A stretch of DNA of 38,430 bases, taken from NCBI RefSeq assembly GCF_018333215.1, contig NZ_BORO01000032.1, positions 1 to 38,430 on the forward strand, in the 5' to 3' direction. Positions 1-8,126 of the stretch are shown here, piece by piece. The notes under the pieces are model-generated. The model ran no database searches. It was not told the origin of the DNA and worked only from the letters and a program-made list of their open reading frames with translations. The position numbers were made by a program, and so were the translations under genes. Every line of letters starts with the position of its first letter. The stretch's first letter is position 1. Source of the DNA: Oceanobacillus sp. J11TS1. GTDB lineage: Bacteria; Bacillota; Bacilli; Bacillales; Amphibacillaceae.

Positions 1-26
1 ACGGGGAGTAGGTAAGAAACGAGCTA

Positions 27-72
27 ATTTTCAGACACCTTCCCCGGGTACCCGGGGAAGGTGTCTGAAAAT
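27..72. repeat. 46-bp perfect palindrome (REP-like hairpin)
   Basis: The two 23-base halves are exact reverse complements with no loop; the centre is CCCCGGGTACCCGGGG and the outer arms read TTTTCAGACACC and its complement. It has no T-run of its own beyond TTTT and lies outside yumC and its terminator. Long GC-cored palindromes of this sort occur as dispersed intergenic repeats in Bacillaceae genomes. That this is such a repeat, rather than a terminator of a gene to the left, is inference. Confidence 0.75.
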
Positions 73-187
73 ACATCCCAATAGAGAGGATACCCTATTA
101 ATTTACACAAACTTATTGACAGTACCTTTCTTTTAAACATATCTCATTTCATTGTTAATAGAATAAGTTATTCTTCTTTAAAAAAAG

Positions 188-228
188 AAAACCGTTTGAA
201 TGGAGTAATCTCTCCTTCAAACGGTTTT
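188..228 (-). terminator. Rho-independent terminator of yumC
   Basis: A perfect 13-bp stem (AAAACCGTTTGAA with its complement) carries further pairing towards the loop. On the minus strand it is followed by a T-rich run (complement of 181-190). It lies 20 bp beyond the yumC stop. Confidence 0.88.
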
Positions 229-248
229 GTAAAGTTGCCCCGTGATTA

Positions 249-1232
249 TTAAAACATTGCTGTAGAATGTTTTGGCTGAATTCTTGCCTTTGGATCGATG
301 TAATTTTTAGCGTTGTTGATAGCTGTAGGTCCTTCACCGAATCCGGTTGCGATAAGATTTACCTTCCCATCATAGGTACAGATATCTCCAGCTGCATAAA
401 TCCCAGGAATGTTTGTCTCCATTTTCGAATTAACAACAATACTATTTTTTTCGATTTCTAATCCCCAGTTTTTGATTGGTCCGAGGCTGGAGATGAAGCC
501 ATAATTACAAATAATATCGTCTACTTCTAATTCGAGTAATTCTTCCTCTTTCATTTTCTGTAAAATAAGCTTTTCTATTTTTTCATTTGCAACAATTGCT
601 GCAGGTGCAAATGGTGTGAGTTTTTCGACAGTAGATGCTTCTAATTGCTCTACACTATGTTCATGGGCACGGAATTGGTCGCGGCGGTGAATTAATGTTA
701 CTTTTGCAGCGATTTTTTCTAGCATTAATGCCCAGTCTACTGCAGAATCTCCGCCTCCTAAAATAGCAACATGTTTATCTTTGTATTTATCCATATCCTT
801 CACATAATAATGCAAATTTTTACCTTCATAGGCTTCACTGTCACCTACGTTTAATCTTCTAGGTTGAAACGCACCGTTGCCGGCAGTGATAATAATTGTT
901 TTTGTTAGATGGATTTCTCCGGTGCTTGACGTAAGACGGAATGTATCATCCTCTAAACGTTCTAAGCTCTCAATGGCTTGCCCAAGTACAATTTCAGGAT
1001 CAAATAATTTTGCCTGTTCTTCCAATTGATCTACAAGCTCCTGGGCACGAACTTTTGGAAATCCTGCTACATCATATATATATTTCTCAGGGTAGAGAGC
1101 CGTTAATTGTCCTCCAATATGAGGAAGGCTTTCAATTATTTTAACACTAGCTTGACGCATACCTCCATAAAAGGCAGTGAATAAGCCAGTAGGTCCCGCT
1201 CCAATGATGGTTACATCAAAAACTTTCTCCAT
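249..1232 (-). CDS. yumC: Ferredoxin/flavodoxin-NADP+ reductase (YumC family)
   Basis: Cytosolic FAD enzyme that passes electrons between NADPH and ferredoxin or flavodoxin. The 327-residue length suits the thioredoxin-reductase-like FNR family of Firmicutes. The FAD-binding motif GAGPTG is at residues 11-16. The NADPH-binding GGGDSA is at 159-164, followed by [10 protein letters not shown] (182-191), whose arginines fit NADPH preference. There is no CxxC pair of the kind used by true thioredoxin reductases, which separates it from TrxB. The C-terminal AAGD plus [13 protein letters not shown] segment is typical of YumC. The start has an AAAGAGG ribosome binding site about 8 bases upstream. 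It is divergent from yumB, the same pairing as in B. subtilis. Identity is strong from the protein pattern. Confidence 0.93.
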   Translation of the reverse strand: MEKVFDVTIIGAGPTGLFTAFYGGMRQASVKIIESLPHIGGQLTALYPEKYIYDVAGFPKVRAQELVDQLEEQAKLFDPEIVLGQAIESLERLEDDTFRLTSSTGEIHLTKTIIITAGNGAFQPRRLNVGDSEAYEGKNLHYYVKDMDKYKDKHVAILGGGDSAVDWALMLEKIAAKVTLIHRRDQFRAHEHSVEQLEASTVEKLTPFAPAAIVANEKIEKLILQKMKEEELLELEVDDIICNYGFISSLGPIKNWGLEIEKNSIVVNSKMETNIPGIYAAGDICTYDGKVNLIATGFGEGPTAINNAKNYIDPKARIQPKHSTAMF

Positions 1233-1672
1233 AGAATACCTCTTTTCTTTCTAGACGTTTACCAAACCTATGGTATCATAAACTCGTTTTAGTTTGTATT
1301 AAATCGTTTCAAATCAAGGCGAAAAAATGAAAGGTTGCGCAGCATCTGCTGTTATTTACCGATCAGAAAGAATATGATTTTTACAAGCCTAGGTGCATTT
1401 CTCTGTTTTAATATTCATAAGTATAGACGAAAAAGAGATAATTAAAGCTTGCTATTTTTTATTAAAGCATTTAAGATAAGTTAGTGATTATTACAGTTAG
1501 ATTACAAAATGAAGTTATTTATATGACAAACGCATTTTGTATCTCACTTTTCGCAAATAGAAAAGCGCAACTTTTTCTATATGCAGACGTGCAACGAAGG
1601 CATTCAACCAAAGGTTCGGCGAATGTCAGGTGTTTTAATAGATTATAATAATTAATAGGAGTAGTGAAAACC
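1233..1672. other. Intergenic region between divergent yumC and yumB
   Basis: About 440 bp without a convincing gene. It must hold the promoters of both divergent genes. A TATAAT at 1644-1649 lies very close to the yumB start and could be its -10 element, though I see no good -35. No RNA element was recognised in the rest. Confidence 0.5.
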
Positions 1673-2881
1673 ATGAATAAACCGCATATCGTTATTCTGG
1701 GAGCGGGTTATGGAGGTATAATGACAGCAGTTAAGCTTCAGAAAAAGCTACGACAGCATGAAGCAAAGATTACGTTAGTCCATAAATATGACTATCATTT
1801 TCAAACAAGCTGTCTACATGAAAATGCTGCTGGTACTTTGCATCAGGATCGCTCAAAAATTAAAATCAAAGATATTATCAATCGTTCAAAAATAAATTTT
1901 ATAATAGATGAAGTCGTTTCAATCAAAAGGGAAGAGAAAACAATTAAGCTTAAAAATAAGGAGCTGCATTATGATTTATTAGTCATTGGGCTCGGTTATG
2001 AACCTCATACAGAAGGAATTCCCGGGCTGAGGGAACATGCCTATTCTATTACAGATATTAATAGTGCCCGCTTTGTCCGAGAGCATATGGAATATAATTT
2101 TGCATGCTATGCCAATGACATTAAAAAAGATCAAAGCAGATTAAATATCGTAATTGGCGGCGGAGGCATTCTCGGCGTGGAATTTGCTGGTGAACTCATT
2201 AATCAAATTCCAGTAATGTGTAGGGAGTATGATATTGAAAAAATACAAGTAAACCTTTATATGTTAGAGGAGAATACTTCTTTATTGCCGGGGTTTGATG
2301 AGAATTTAGTTCATTATGCAGTCAGCTCCCTGCAATCTAGAGGAGTAGAGATCATCCATCAAGCAAAACTGAAAGAATGTCAAGAAGATAAGGTTATTTA
2401 TGAAGTAGAGGGAAAGGAACAGACGATTCCATCGCATACTTTTATCTGGACTGGAGGCGTACAAGCTAATCCAGTATTTGAAAAAGCTGGATTAAGCTTA
2501 AAAAATAAAAAGATAGAAGTAGATTCAAGTATGCTAGCTACAAAAGATGATTCTATCTTTGTAGTTGGTGATTGTGCATATTCCACAGATGAGAATGGAG
2601 AAGAAATTCTTCCCACTGCTAAAAAGGCAATAGAAGAGGCTACGGTTGTTGCGAAGAATATTTCTTCCCTGCTTCATAATAAAGAGCTTACTTCTTGTCA
2701 GCCGGTAAAGCAGGGAATGCTTGCAACGTTAGGAAGAGATGACGGGGTAGCCAGGATACAGAATCGCCGGGTATTTGGCTGGAAAGCTGCATTTGTGAAG
2801 CGGATTTCTGATAACCATTATTTATATCAATTGGGTGGATGGAATTTATTATTGAAAAAAGGAAACTTTCATCTCTTATAG
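1673..2881 (+). CDS. yumB: Type II NADH dehydrogenase (NDH-2, YumB-like)
   Basis: Membrane-associated, non-proton-pumping flavoprotein that oxidises NADH and reduces menaquinone. The N-terminal FAD-binding GAGYGG is at residues 10-15. A second dinucleotide fold has IVIGGGGILGVEFAGEL near residue 160, and the late VVGDCA motif contacts FAD. At 402 residues it matches the NDH-2 family. I chose the ATG at 1673 because AGGAG at 1657-1661 is 11 bases upstream. The in-frame GTG at 1664 is only 2 bases from that site. It is divergent from yumC. B. subtilis has several NDH-2 paralogues; neighbourhood favours yumB over ndh or yutJ. Confidence 0.88.
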   Translation: MNKPHIVILGAGYGGIMTAVKLQKKLRQHEAKITLVHKYDYHFQTSCLHENAAGTLHQDRSKIKIKDIINRSKINFIIDEVVSIKREEKTIKLKNKELHYDLLVIGLGYEPHTEGIPGLREHAYSITDINSARFVREHMEYNFACYANDIKKDQSRLNIVIGGGGILGVEFAGELINQIPVMCREYDIEKIQVNLYMLEENTSLLPGFDENLVHYAVSSLQSRGVEIIHQAKLKECQEDKVIYEVEGKEQTIPSHTFIWTGGVQANPVFEKAGLSLKNKKIEVDSSMLATKDDSIFVVGDCAYSTDENGEEILPTAKKAIEEATVVAKNISSLLHNKELTSCQPVKQGMLATLGRDDGVARIQNRRVFGWKAAFVKRISDNHYLYQLGGWNLLLKKGNFHLL

Positions 2882-2949
2882 AAGGGGCACCAAAATCAAT
2901 GTTTGAAATGAGTAAATAGATATTATAGTAAGAGCTAGATAGCGTAGTG

Positions 2950-3045
2950 TTTTTCTGGGGTTGCGATTACTCACCCCATCATAACCCGTCGTAGCGGTCG
3001 CTATTTATCAAATTTAATTTGTCACTAGATTTTGGTGAAGAGCCT
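2950..3045. repeat. Dispersed repeat containing TGCGATTACTC
   Basis: This segment between yumB and yuiB aligns by eye with 8339-8425. Both have TGCG(A/G)TTACTC, then CCC, then ACCGTCG or CCCGTCG, CGCTAT, and finally GATTTTGG. The core also occurs twice, inverted, at 21810-21856. Function is unknown. Confidence 0.55.
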
Positions 3046-3178
3046 TATAAAATAATAAATAGGTTTGTCGAGATATCATGACAAAAAAGCAAAGATTGGA
3101 AGATGCCTCTTTGCTTTTTTGTTTTTTTAAGATAAAATGTCCCTTGTATGCATCCTTAGAAAGGACGGAGGGGAGAGA

Positions 3179-3490
3179 ATGGTCCAACTTATTGTTTCTG
3201 TTATATTATATTTTGTTATCTTTTTTGGTATTGCATTTATTTTAAATATGTTATTAAGAAGAACGTGGCTGATGGCATGTTTATATCCAGTTATCATGAT
3301 TTTTGTTATCGATAACATTTCTTTTTTCAGCTACTTTACGAATACAGGTGAGGCTTTTTCAGCACTTGGAGATCGTATTGTTGGTTTAACAGCAGCTGAT
3401 ATTATTATTTTATTATCTGGTTTTATTGGAACGATTGTATCCGGTTTTGTTATCCGCTTTTTAAGAAAAAGTGGTTATCAAATGTTTTAA
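3179..3490 (+). CDS. yuiB: Small integral membrane protein, YuiB family
   Basis: A 103-residue hydrophobic protein with about three membrane segments: residues 2-22, about 29-48 and about 76-97. No catalytic motif is visible and its function is unknown. Length, topology and position between yumBC and yuiD match B. subtilis YuiB. An in-frame ATG at 3137 would extend it, but the ATG at 3179 directly follows a strong purine-rich site (GGAGGGGAG, 3167-3175), so I start there. It converges on yuiD with a shared terminator. Confidence 0.75.
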   Translation: MVQLIVSVILYFVIFFGIAFILNMLLRRTWLMACLYPVIMIFVIDNISFFSYFTNTGEAFSALGDRIVGLTAADIIILLSGFIGTIVSGFVIRFLRKSGYQMF

Positions 3491-3576
3491 AAATCACTGG
3501 AAAAAATCTGTTACATATGATCTTTTGCATGAATAACTTTTTAAAGAGGAGATATATTCAAATGATATAGAAATAT

Positions 3577-3614
3577 AAAAAGCCAATGCTTCTTTCTTAT
3601 AGCATTGGCTTTTT
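3577..3614. terminator. Bidirectional terminator between yuiB and yuiD
   Basis: A perfect 14-bp stem (AAAAAGCCAATGCT and complement) with a 10-base loop lies between converging genes, with A-run and T-run on the two sides. It should serve both strands. Confidence 0.88.
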
Positions 3615-3629
3615 ATACTTAGCCTCTCC

Positions 3630-4109
3630 TCAATATGAAAAGAGGGGTGCAAGTGAAAAAGCGATAATTATTCCTGTGATAGCACCGAAAAATACTTCGA
3701 TTGGCTGGTGCCCAAGTAATTCTTTTAATTCTTGGATTTTCTCGTTCTCTTTCTTTTTGCTCCAGCCTTTTGCGCTGGAGGTGATTAACTGAAAATCACG
3801 GACAAGCTGGTTAATAACAATTGCTTGTTCACCAGCTTGTCTACGAACACCTGAGGCATCAAACATCGTGATAACGCTAAATATACATGCGAGCGCAAAT
3901 ACACTGGTTGATACACCCTCTGCGATGCCAATAGCCGTTGCTAAGGAGGCTACTGCTGCAGAGTGGCTGCTCGGCATTCCTCCGGTACTGAAGGCTAGTC
4001 CGGGTTGGAATTCCTTGGTGAAAATCCATTTAATAGGTATCTTAATAACTTGTGCAAATACAATAGCAATTAGTGCGGCCCATAATGGGAAATTCGTTAA
4101 TAATGTCAT
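3630..4109 (-). CDS. yuiD: Divergent PAP2-family membrane protein YuiD
   Basis: A 159-residue membrane protein resembling the acid phosphatase/vanadium haloperoxidase (PAP2) superfamily in its divergent bacterial branch. Visible features are a first membrane segment at about residues 8-24, the conserved STGGMPSSHSAAVASLA stretch at about 41-57 (the SH pair corresponds to the PAP2 active-site region), later hydrophobic helices, and HQPIEVFFGAITGI near the C terminus. The substrate is unknown. An AGGAAGG site lies upstream of the ATG. The next gene on this strand, deoD, ends about 110 bp upstream and is probably a separate unit. Confidence 0.85.
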   Translation of the reverse strand: MTLLTNFPLWAALIAIVFAQVIKIPIKWIFTKEFQPGLAFSTGGMPSSHSAAVASLATAIGIAEGVSTSVFALACIFSVITMFDASGVRRQAGEQAIVINQLVRDFQLITSSAKGWSKKKENEKIQELKELLGHQPIEVFFGAITGIIIAFSLAPLFSY

Positions 4110-4216
4110 GGATGAGGGTGCTTCCTTCCTGAGTAACGCTTCAATTTTCTGTCATTTTACCATAGGCTGTTTCATAATAAAAGAAAGTGTCAAACTACTC
4201 GAGAGACGATAAGGAA

Positions 4217-4924
4217 TTATTTAATAATCGTATCTAATGCAATTTCCATCATCTCATGGAATGTTGTTTGGCGTTCTTCGGCAGTTGTTTCTTCTCCGGT
4301 AATGATATGATCAGAAACAGTAAGAACAGATAAAGCCTGCCGACCATATTTGGCAGCTAAGGTGTAAAGTGCAGTAGACTCCATTTCAATGGCAAGCACT
4401 TGGTATTTAGCAAGCAGTTCATTGACTTCTTTTGCGTTATCCCGATAGAAGGTATCACTTGTAAACACATTTCCTACACGTAATTGAAGCCCTTTTTCTG
4501 TACCTGCTTCATAGGCATTTTTTAATAATTCGAAATCAGAAATCGGCGCATAATCAATACCTTGAAAGATAAGTTGATTTATTTGTGAATCTGTTGTAGC
4601 TGCTTGTGCTAAGATAACATCGCGGACTTTCACATCTTTTTGGATTGCGCCGCATGTACCGACACGGATGAGTTTTTTCACATCATAACTTTGAATAAGC
4701 TCGTTCACATAAATGGAGATGGAAGGTACTCCCATACCCGTCCCTTGTACGGAAACGCGTTCTCCTTTATAGGTTCCGGTATAACCATACATGCCTCTTA
4801 CTTCATTATAGAGTTTTGCATCTTCTAAATAATTTTCAGCGATATACTTTGCTCGCAATGGATCCCCCGGCAATAGAATTTTATCTGCAATTTCACCTTG
4901 TTTTGCTCCAATATGTACACTCAT
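4217..4924 (-). CDS. deoD: Purine nucleoside phosphorylase DeoD-type
   Basis: Cytosolic hexameric enzyme that splits purine (deoxy)nucleosides with phosphate to base and (deoxy)ribose-1-phosphate for salvage. The 235-residue protein opens with [20 protein letters not shown] and carries [11 protein letters not shown], the [10 protein letters not shown] phosphate/ribose motif, the [11 protein letters not shown] segment and the VSDH loop with its catalytic Asp. A longer frame adds 22 residues upstream. However, an AGGAGGT site (complement of 4931-4937) sits 6-8 bases before the ATG ending at 4924, which gives the usual family length. Confidence 0.95.
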   Translation of the reverse strand: MSVHIGAKQGEIADKILLPGDPLRAKYIAENYLEDAKLYNEVRGMYGYTGTYKGERVSVQGTGMGVPSISIYVNELIQSYDVKKLIRVGTCGAIQKDVKVRDVILAQAATTDSQINQLIFQGIDYAPISDFELLKNAYEAGTEKGLQLRVGNVFTSDTFYRDNAKEVNELLAKYQVLAIEMESTALYTLAAKYGRQALSVLTVSDHIITGEETTAEERQTTFHEMMEIALDTIIK

Positions 4925-5264
4925 TTCTATACCTCCTATAAAAAGAATATGTCTTAAGATAAAGGTATCACAAAGGTTTTTGAAAAACAAATGAATGCAT
5001 TTTCAAAACTAAAAACGAGGAGTGTCATTGCAGGCTAAAATGCAGCGTGAAGTCTTTCGATTTTTGGCGTTCGGGATTCTGCTGCGGCTGTACTTTATCT
5101 GAATGAAATCAGGGTAAACCTGCATTTTTCCCTTTATTTTAAAAAAAAGTACATATGTATTTCATATTTCGGGATTTTTGTATATAATAAGACATAGGTT
5201 TATGTGAGATAAAACAATAAGTACATAAACGATATAGATTTACAAAATGAAAGGAAGTTATATA
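4925..5264. other. Intergenic region with ptsH promoter
   Basis: About 340 bp between divergent deoD and the HPr gene. A likely promoter for the HPr gene is TTCATA at 5161-5166, 16 bases, then TATAAT at 5183-5188. The rest, including a GC-richer stretch around 5030-5110, shows no recognised element. Confidence 0.5.
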
Positions 5265-5528
5265 ATGAAGTCACAAACTTTTACAATTACTGCAGAAACT
5301 GGAGTACACGCACGTCCAGCTACTTTGCTAGTAAACAAAGCCGGTCAATTTGATTCTGAAATTGAAGTTAGCTACAAAGGCAAAAACGTTAACCTTAAAT
5401 CAATTATGGGTGTTATGTCTTTAGGAATTCCTAAAGGTGCTGAAATTGAAGTAAGCGCAGACGGAAAAGATGAAGAGGATGCTCTTCAAGGCATTGCTGA
5501 CGTAATTAAAGAACATCTAGGTGAATAA
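5265..5528 (+). CDS. ptsH: Phosphocarrier protein HPr, free-standing gene
   Basis: Small cytosolic phosphocarrier of the PTS. The 87-residue protein has the phosphorylatable His15 in [11 protein letters not shown] and Ser46 in [13 protein letters not shown], the site of HPr kinase. It is therefore a true HPr and not Crh, which lacks the histidine. The in-frame ATG at 5247 is rejected because AAAGGAAG (5250-5257) is well spaced for the ATG at 5265. The gene has its own promoter and terminator and no ptsI follows, unlike the usual ptsHI operon. A ptsHI operon may exist elsewhere, in which case this would be a second HPr. The symbol is given on sequence grounds only. Confidence 0.88.
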   Translation: MKSQTFTITAETGVHARPATLLVNKAGQFDSEIEVSYKGKNVNLKSIMGVMSLGIPKGAEIEVSADGKDEEDALQGIADVIKEHLGE

Positions 5529-5537
5529 ATACAACGT

Positions 5538-5566
5538 AAAAGCGCTCTGTCTATAGGGCGCTTTTA
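5538..5566 (+). terminator. Terminator of the HPr gene
   Basis: AAAAGCGC and GCGCTTTT form an 8-bp stem, with partial CTCT/AGGG extension inside, followed by TTTTATTAAA. It lies 9 bp after the stop, so the gene is probably monocistronic. Confidence 0.8.
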
Positions 5567-5676
5567 TTAAATAGCTGAGAACACGTGTGACTTCAATCAT
5601 GGTAGGGCCAGGAATATAATAAATTACATACATCGTCCGTTTGAGGAATTGTTTCAGAAGGGTGTGAGTTTTCATT

Positions 5677-5889
5677 ATGATGCCGTTTCTTTATTTTCCA
5701 GAAGATAAAACAGAGTATATCCCCGCTGTGATCACGTTAGTTATTTTTATTGCACTGGCTGTATTTTTTATGCGCTGGATTATGAAAAAGTCTAAAAGAG
5801 ATCAAGAACATTTTGAACAAGAATATCAAGGTGCTTTAAACCATGCAAAGAAAAAGAATGCGCATACAGATTCCTCCTCCAATCAATAG
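5677..5889 (+). CDS. Small single-pass membrane protein, unknown
   Basis: A 70-residue protein that I do not recognise. One strong membrane segment (about residues 15-33) is followed by a long charged, Lys- and Gln-rich cytoplasmic tail (KKSKRDQEHFEQEYQG onward) ending in Ser and Asn. An AGAAGGGTG site lies 11 bases before ATG-ATG, so either Met could start. A terminator overlaps the stop codon, which supports a real expressed unit. No function can be assigned. Confidence 0.65.
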   Translation: MMPFLYFPEDKTEYIPAVITLVIFIALAVFFMRWIMKKSKRDQEHFEQEYQGALNHAKKKNAHTDSSSNQ

Positions 5890-5905
5890 ATTTGAGGGGG
5901 TTTTT
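5876..5905 (+). terminator. Terminator overlapping the stop of the small membrane protein gene
   Basis: CCTCCAATC pairs with GATTTGAGG (one mismatch), followed by GGG and TTTTT. The stem includes the last codons and the TAG. Confidence 0.65.
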
Positions 5906-5959
5906 GATTAAAAATTTCTCCTTTGCCCAAACTAAAGAAAAAAGCAAAGGAGTTTATCG

Positions 5960-6568
5960 ATGCGAATACGGATTATAACGGTAATGGTATTTACTTTGGT
6001 AATGTTATTTCTTATATCGGGATGTCTACTGCCACATGAAAACTCAGAGATGGTTGAGATGTATAATGCAGATGGAGATCGTGTAGGAACGGCCAGGTTA
6101 AATGAAACGGATGGAGGAGTCGCGGTAACTCTTGAGGTAGAAGGTTTAAATCCTGGGTTTCACGCGATACATGTTCATGAATATGGAAAGTGTGAAGGAC
6201 CAGATTTTTCTTCTAGCGGCAATCATTTTAATCCAGACGGCAAAGAACATGGTTTATTGCGGACGGATGGGCCTCATCTCGGAGATCTTCCTAATATTGA
6301 AGCAGATGCAGAAGGAAATGTGAATGAAGAATTGGTAATTGCGGAGGCAACCTTGAAGCGTGGTAAAAACAGTTTAATTACAAATGACGGTACTTCCTTG
6401 ATTATACATGATGGGGTAGATGACGGGATAAGTCAACCAGCTGGGGAATCAGGAGATCGGATAATTTGTGGAATTATTAAACAAGATAAGCAAAGCGGAG
6501 AGAAAGAAAATGCGCCGACTGATCCGACCGAAAATAATGATGAGCAGGATAGCGAAGGAAATGGGTAA
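5960..6568 (+). CDS. Cu/Zn superoxide dismutase-like lipoprotein (SodC/YojM family)
   Basis: A probable cell-surface lipoprotein that dismutates superoxide. The signal peptide ends in a lipobox, LISGC, with lipidated Cys22. The SodC domain spans about residues 33-174. By alignment with human SOD1 the copper ligands are H71, H73, H89 and H150, the zinc ligands H89, H97, H106 and D109, the disulfide is C78-C170, and R167 is the guiding arginine. The B. subtilis homologue YojM is known to lack two copper ligands; here the set looks complete, so real activity is plausible. A 28-residue acidic, Asn/Glu-rich tail follows and may act as a spacer. AAAGGAG precedes the ATG. It converges on patB. Confidence 0.88.
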   Translation: MRIRIITVMVFTLVMLFLISGCLLPHENSEMVEMYNADGDRVGTARLNETDGGVAVTLEVEGLNPGFHAIHVHEYGKCEGPDFSSSGNHFNPDGKEHGLLRTDGPHLGDLPNIEADAEGNVNEELVIAEATLKRGKNSLITNDGTSLIIHDGVDDGISQPAGESGDRIICGIIKQDKQSGEKENAPTDPTENNDEQDSEGNG

Positions 6569-6610
6569 AATAAAAGGCATGTCCTGAAGTCAGGAGCAAT
6601 AAATAACAGC

Positions 6611-6648
6611 GAAACTGCATTCCGCCAGATTATTTGGAATGCAGTTTC
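6611..6648. terminator. Bidirectional terminator between the SOD gene and patB
   Basis: A perfect 13-bp stem GAAACTGCATTCC with its complement and a 12-base loop, followed by TTTGTATTT on the plus strand. It lies between converging genes. Confidence 0.8.
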
Positions 6649-6682
6649 TTTGTATTTAGACCAATGCAGCGGTGTCCTGTAC

Positions 6683-7867
6683 TTATTTAGACGCTCTCCA
6701 AGCTTCTACTGCATGAATAATTCGTTTGATACCTTCTTCTAGAGTGGCTTGAGGACAAGCGACATTAATACGCATAAATGCATCGCCTTCCGTTCCATAA
6801 TCTTGACCAGCATTTAAACCGACGCGGCCTTTATCAATCATGAATCGATTTAATTCTTTTTTATCCATGTTTAGTGCAGAACAATCCACCCATACAAGAT
6901 AAGTTCCTTCTGATTTTGTCACTTTTAGTTCTGGTGCATGTGCTGCAAACATTTCTTTGATATATTCTGTATGACTTTCAATGATTTCTAGTAAGCCTTC
7001 CAGCCAAGCTTCTCCATGGCGATAAGCTGCTTCCATCGCTGTAACAGCCATACCGTTTAATGAATTATTAAAGCCTTGTCGAAGAAAGGCGTTATCTAAT
7101 TTTCTTCGGTTTTCTTGATTAGGTGTAACCGCGTAAGACGCTTGTAGACCAGCCAAATTAAAAGTCTTAGATGGTGCCATACAAGTAATTGTTTTATCAG
7201 CGATTTCTGTAGATAAGCTGGCAATTGGCAGATGTTTATGCCCTTGGAAAACCAAATCAGCGTGGATTTCGTCAGAGAAAATCATTGCATCATATTGTAA
7301 GCAAAGCTGTGCCATTTTCCGTAGTTCTTTTTCCGTCCAGACACGACCTACCGGATTATGTGGAGAACATAAAATAAATGCCTTTACACCGCTTGCCAAT
7401 TTACTTTCCATATCATCAAAGTCAATCGTATAATACCCGTCATTATTGACTAATGGGTTTTTAACAATTTCACGGTCGAGTACGTTAATAATGTTATAAA
7501 ATGGTGTATATACAGGTGTCTGAATCATTATCTTATCACCTGGTTCAGTAAATGCTTGTAATGCCATATGTAAAGTATTAATTACGCCAGGGCTATAGCT
7601 GAGCCAATCTGCTTGAATGTCCCATCCATGACGATTTTTCACCCAGTCTGTAATAGCGGATGTTACATCTTCATCAATCACTGTATACCCATAAATTCCA
7701 TGCTCTGCACGTTTGATAAGCGCTTGGTTTACTGCGTCTGGGGCTTTAAAATCCATATCAGCTACCCACATTGGTATAACGTCTTCTGATTGGAATTTCT
7801 TTTGTAAGGTATCCCATTTCATGGATTTTGTTTGCTTGCGGTCATATACTTCTTCAAAGTTACTCAT
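6683..7867 (-). CDS. patB: PLP-dependent C-S lyase, PatB/MalY family
   Basis: Cytosolic fold-type I PLP enzyme. PatB of B. subtilis cleaves cystathionine and related thioethers by beta-elimination. The 394 residues fit the family. WVADMDFKAP (34-43), GYTVIDE (60-66), YSPGVINTLHMA (91-102), SPHNPVGRVW (168-177), SDEIHADL (198-205) with the PLP-contacting Asp199, and the Schiff-base lysine K234 in APSKTFNLAG are all visible. FMRINVACP near the end carries the carboxylate-binding Arg. A GGGAGG site (near 7880) precedes the ATG, and a minus-strand TATAAT lies at about 7903-7908. Substrate specificity cannot be read from sequence. Confidence 0.9.
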   Translation of the reverse strand: MSNFEEVYDRKQTKSMKWDTLQKKFQSEDVIPMWVADMDFKAPDAVNQALIKRAEHGIYGYTVIDEDVTSAITDWVKNRHGWDIQADWLSYSPGVINTLHMALQAFTEPGDKIMIQTPVYTPFYNIINVLDREIVKNPLVNNDGYYTIDFDDMESKLASGVKAFILCSPHNPVGRVWTEKELRKMAQLCLQYDAMIFSDEIHADLVFQGHKHLPIASLSTEIADKTITCMAPSKTFNLAGLQASYAVTPNQENRRKLDNAFLRQGFNNSLNGMAVTAMEAAYRHGEAWLEGLLEIIESHTEYIKEMFAAHAPELKVTKSEGTYLVWVDCSALNMDKKELNRFMIDKGRVGLNAGQDYGTEGDAFMRINVACPQATLEEGIKRIIHAVEAWRASK

Positions 7868-8028
7868 TATTTTTTGCCTCCCTACATTTATTTCATTATT
7901 CTATTATAGCAAAGATGCTTTAAAAAAGGAGGGAACTTGTCGAATTCATTTCTTTAATATTTCTATTGTTTCTTATCACTGCTTTGTGCAATGGTTATAC
8001 TATTTTTTTGGCTGTAATCGCAACTCCA

Positions 8029-8120
8029 GAAAAACACTACGCTTTCCGTGAGCCCCGAGCTCATCTCCTCGGTAAAAAAAAGATCGCTTTTCCCCTGTGG
8101 GATCTTCCCACTGGGACTGC
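8029..8120. repeat. Palindromic dispersed repeat, copy A
   Basis: Starts with the same 20 bases as copy B (GAAAAACACTACGCTTTCCG), followed by GAGCTCA and TCTCCTCGG, then a degenerate second half (CTGTGGGATCTTCCCAC). The pattern of CTTTCCGCGGG, CCTCCTCG, TGCGGGGTCT and CCCGCAGGAGTCT is a common intergenic repeat in Bacillaceae. Copy A is the more diverged one. Confidence 0.65.
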
Positions 8121-8126
8121 AATTAC

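Noticed and set aside
3868-4212. 114-codon plus-strand frame opposite yuiD
   Set aside because: It lies over the coding strand of yuiD and shows no family pattern or start signal.
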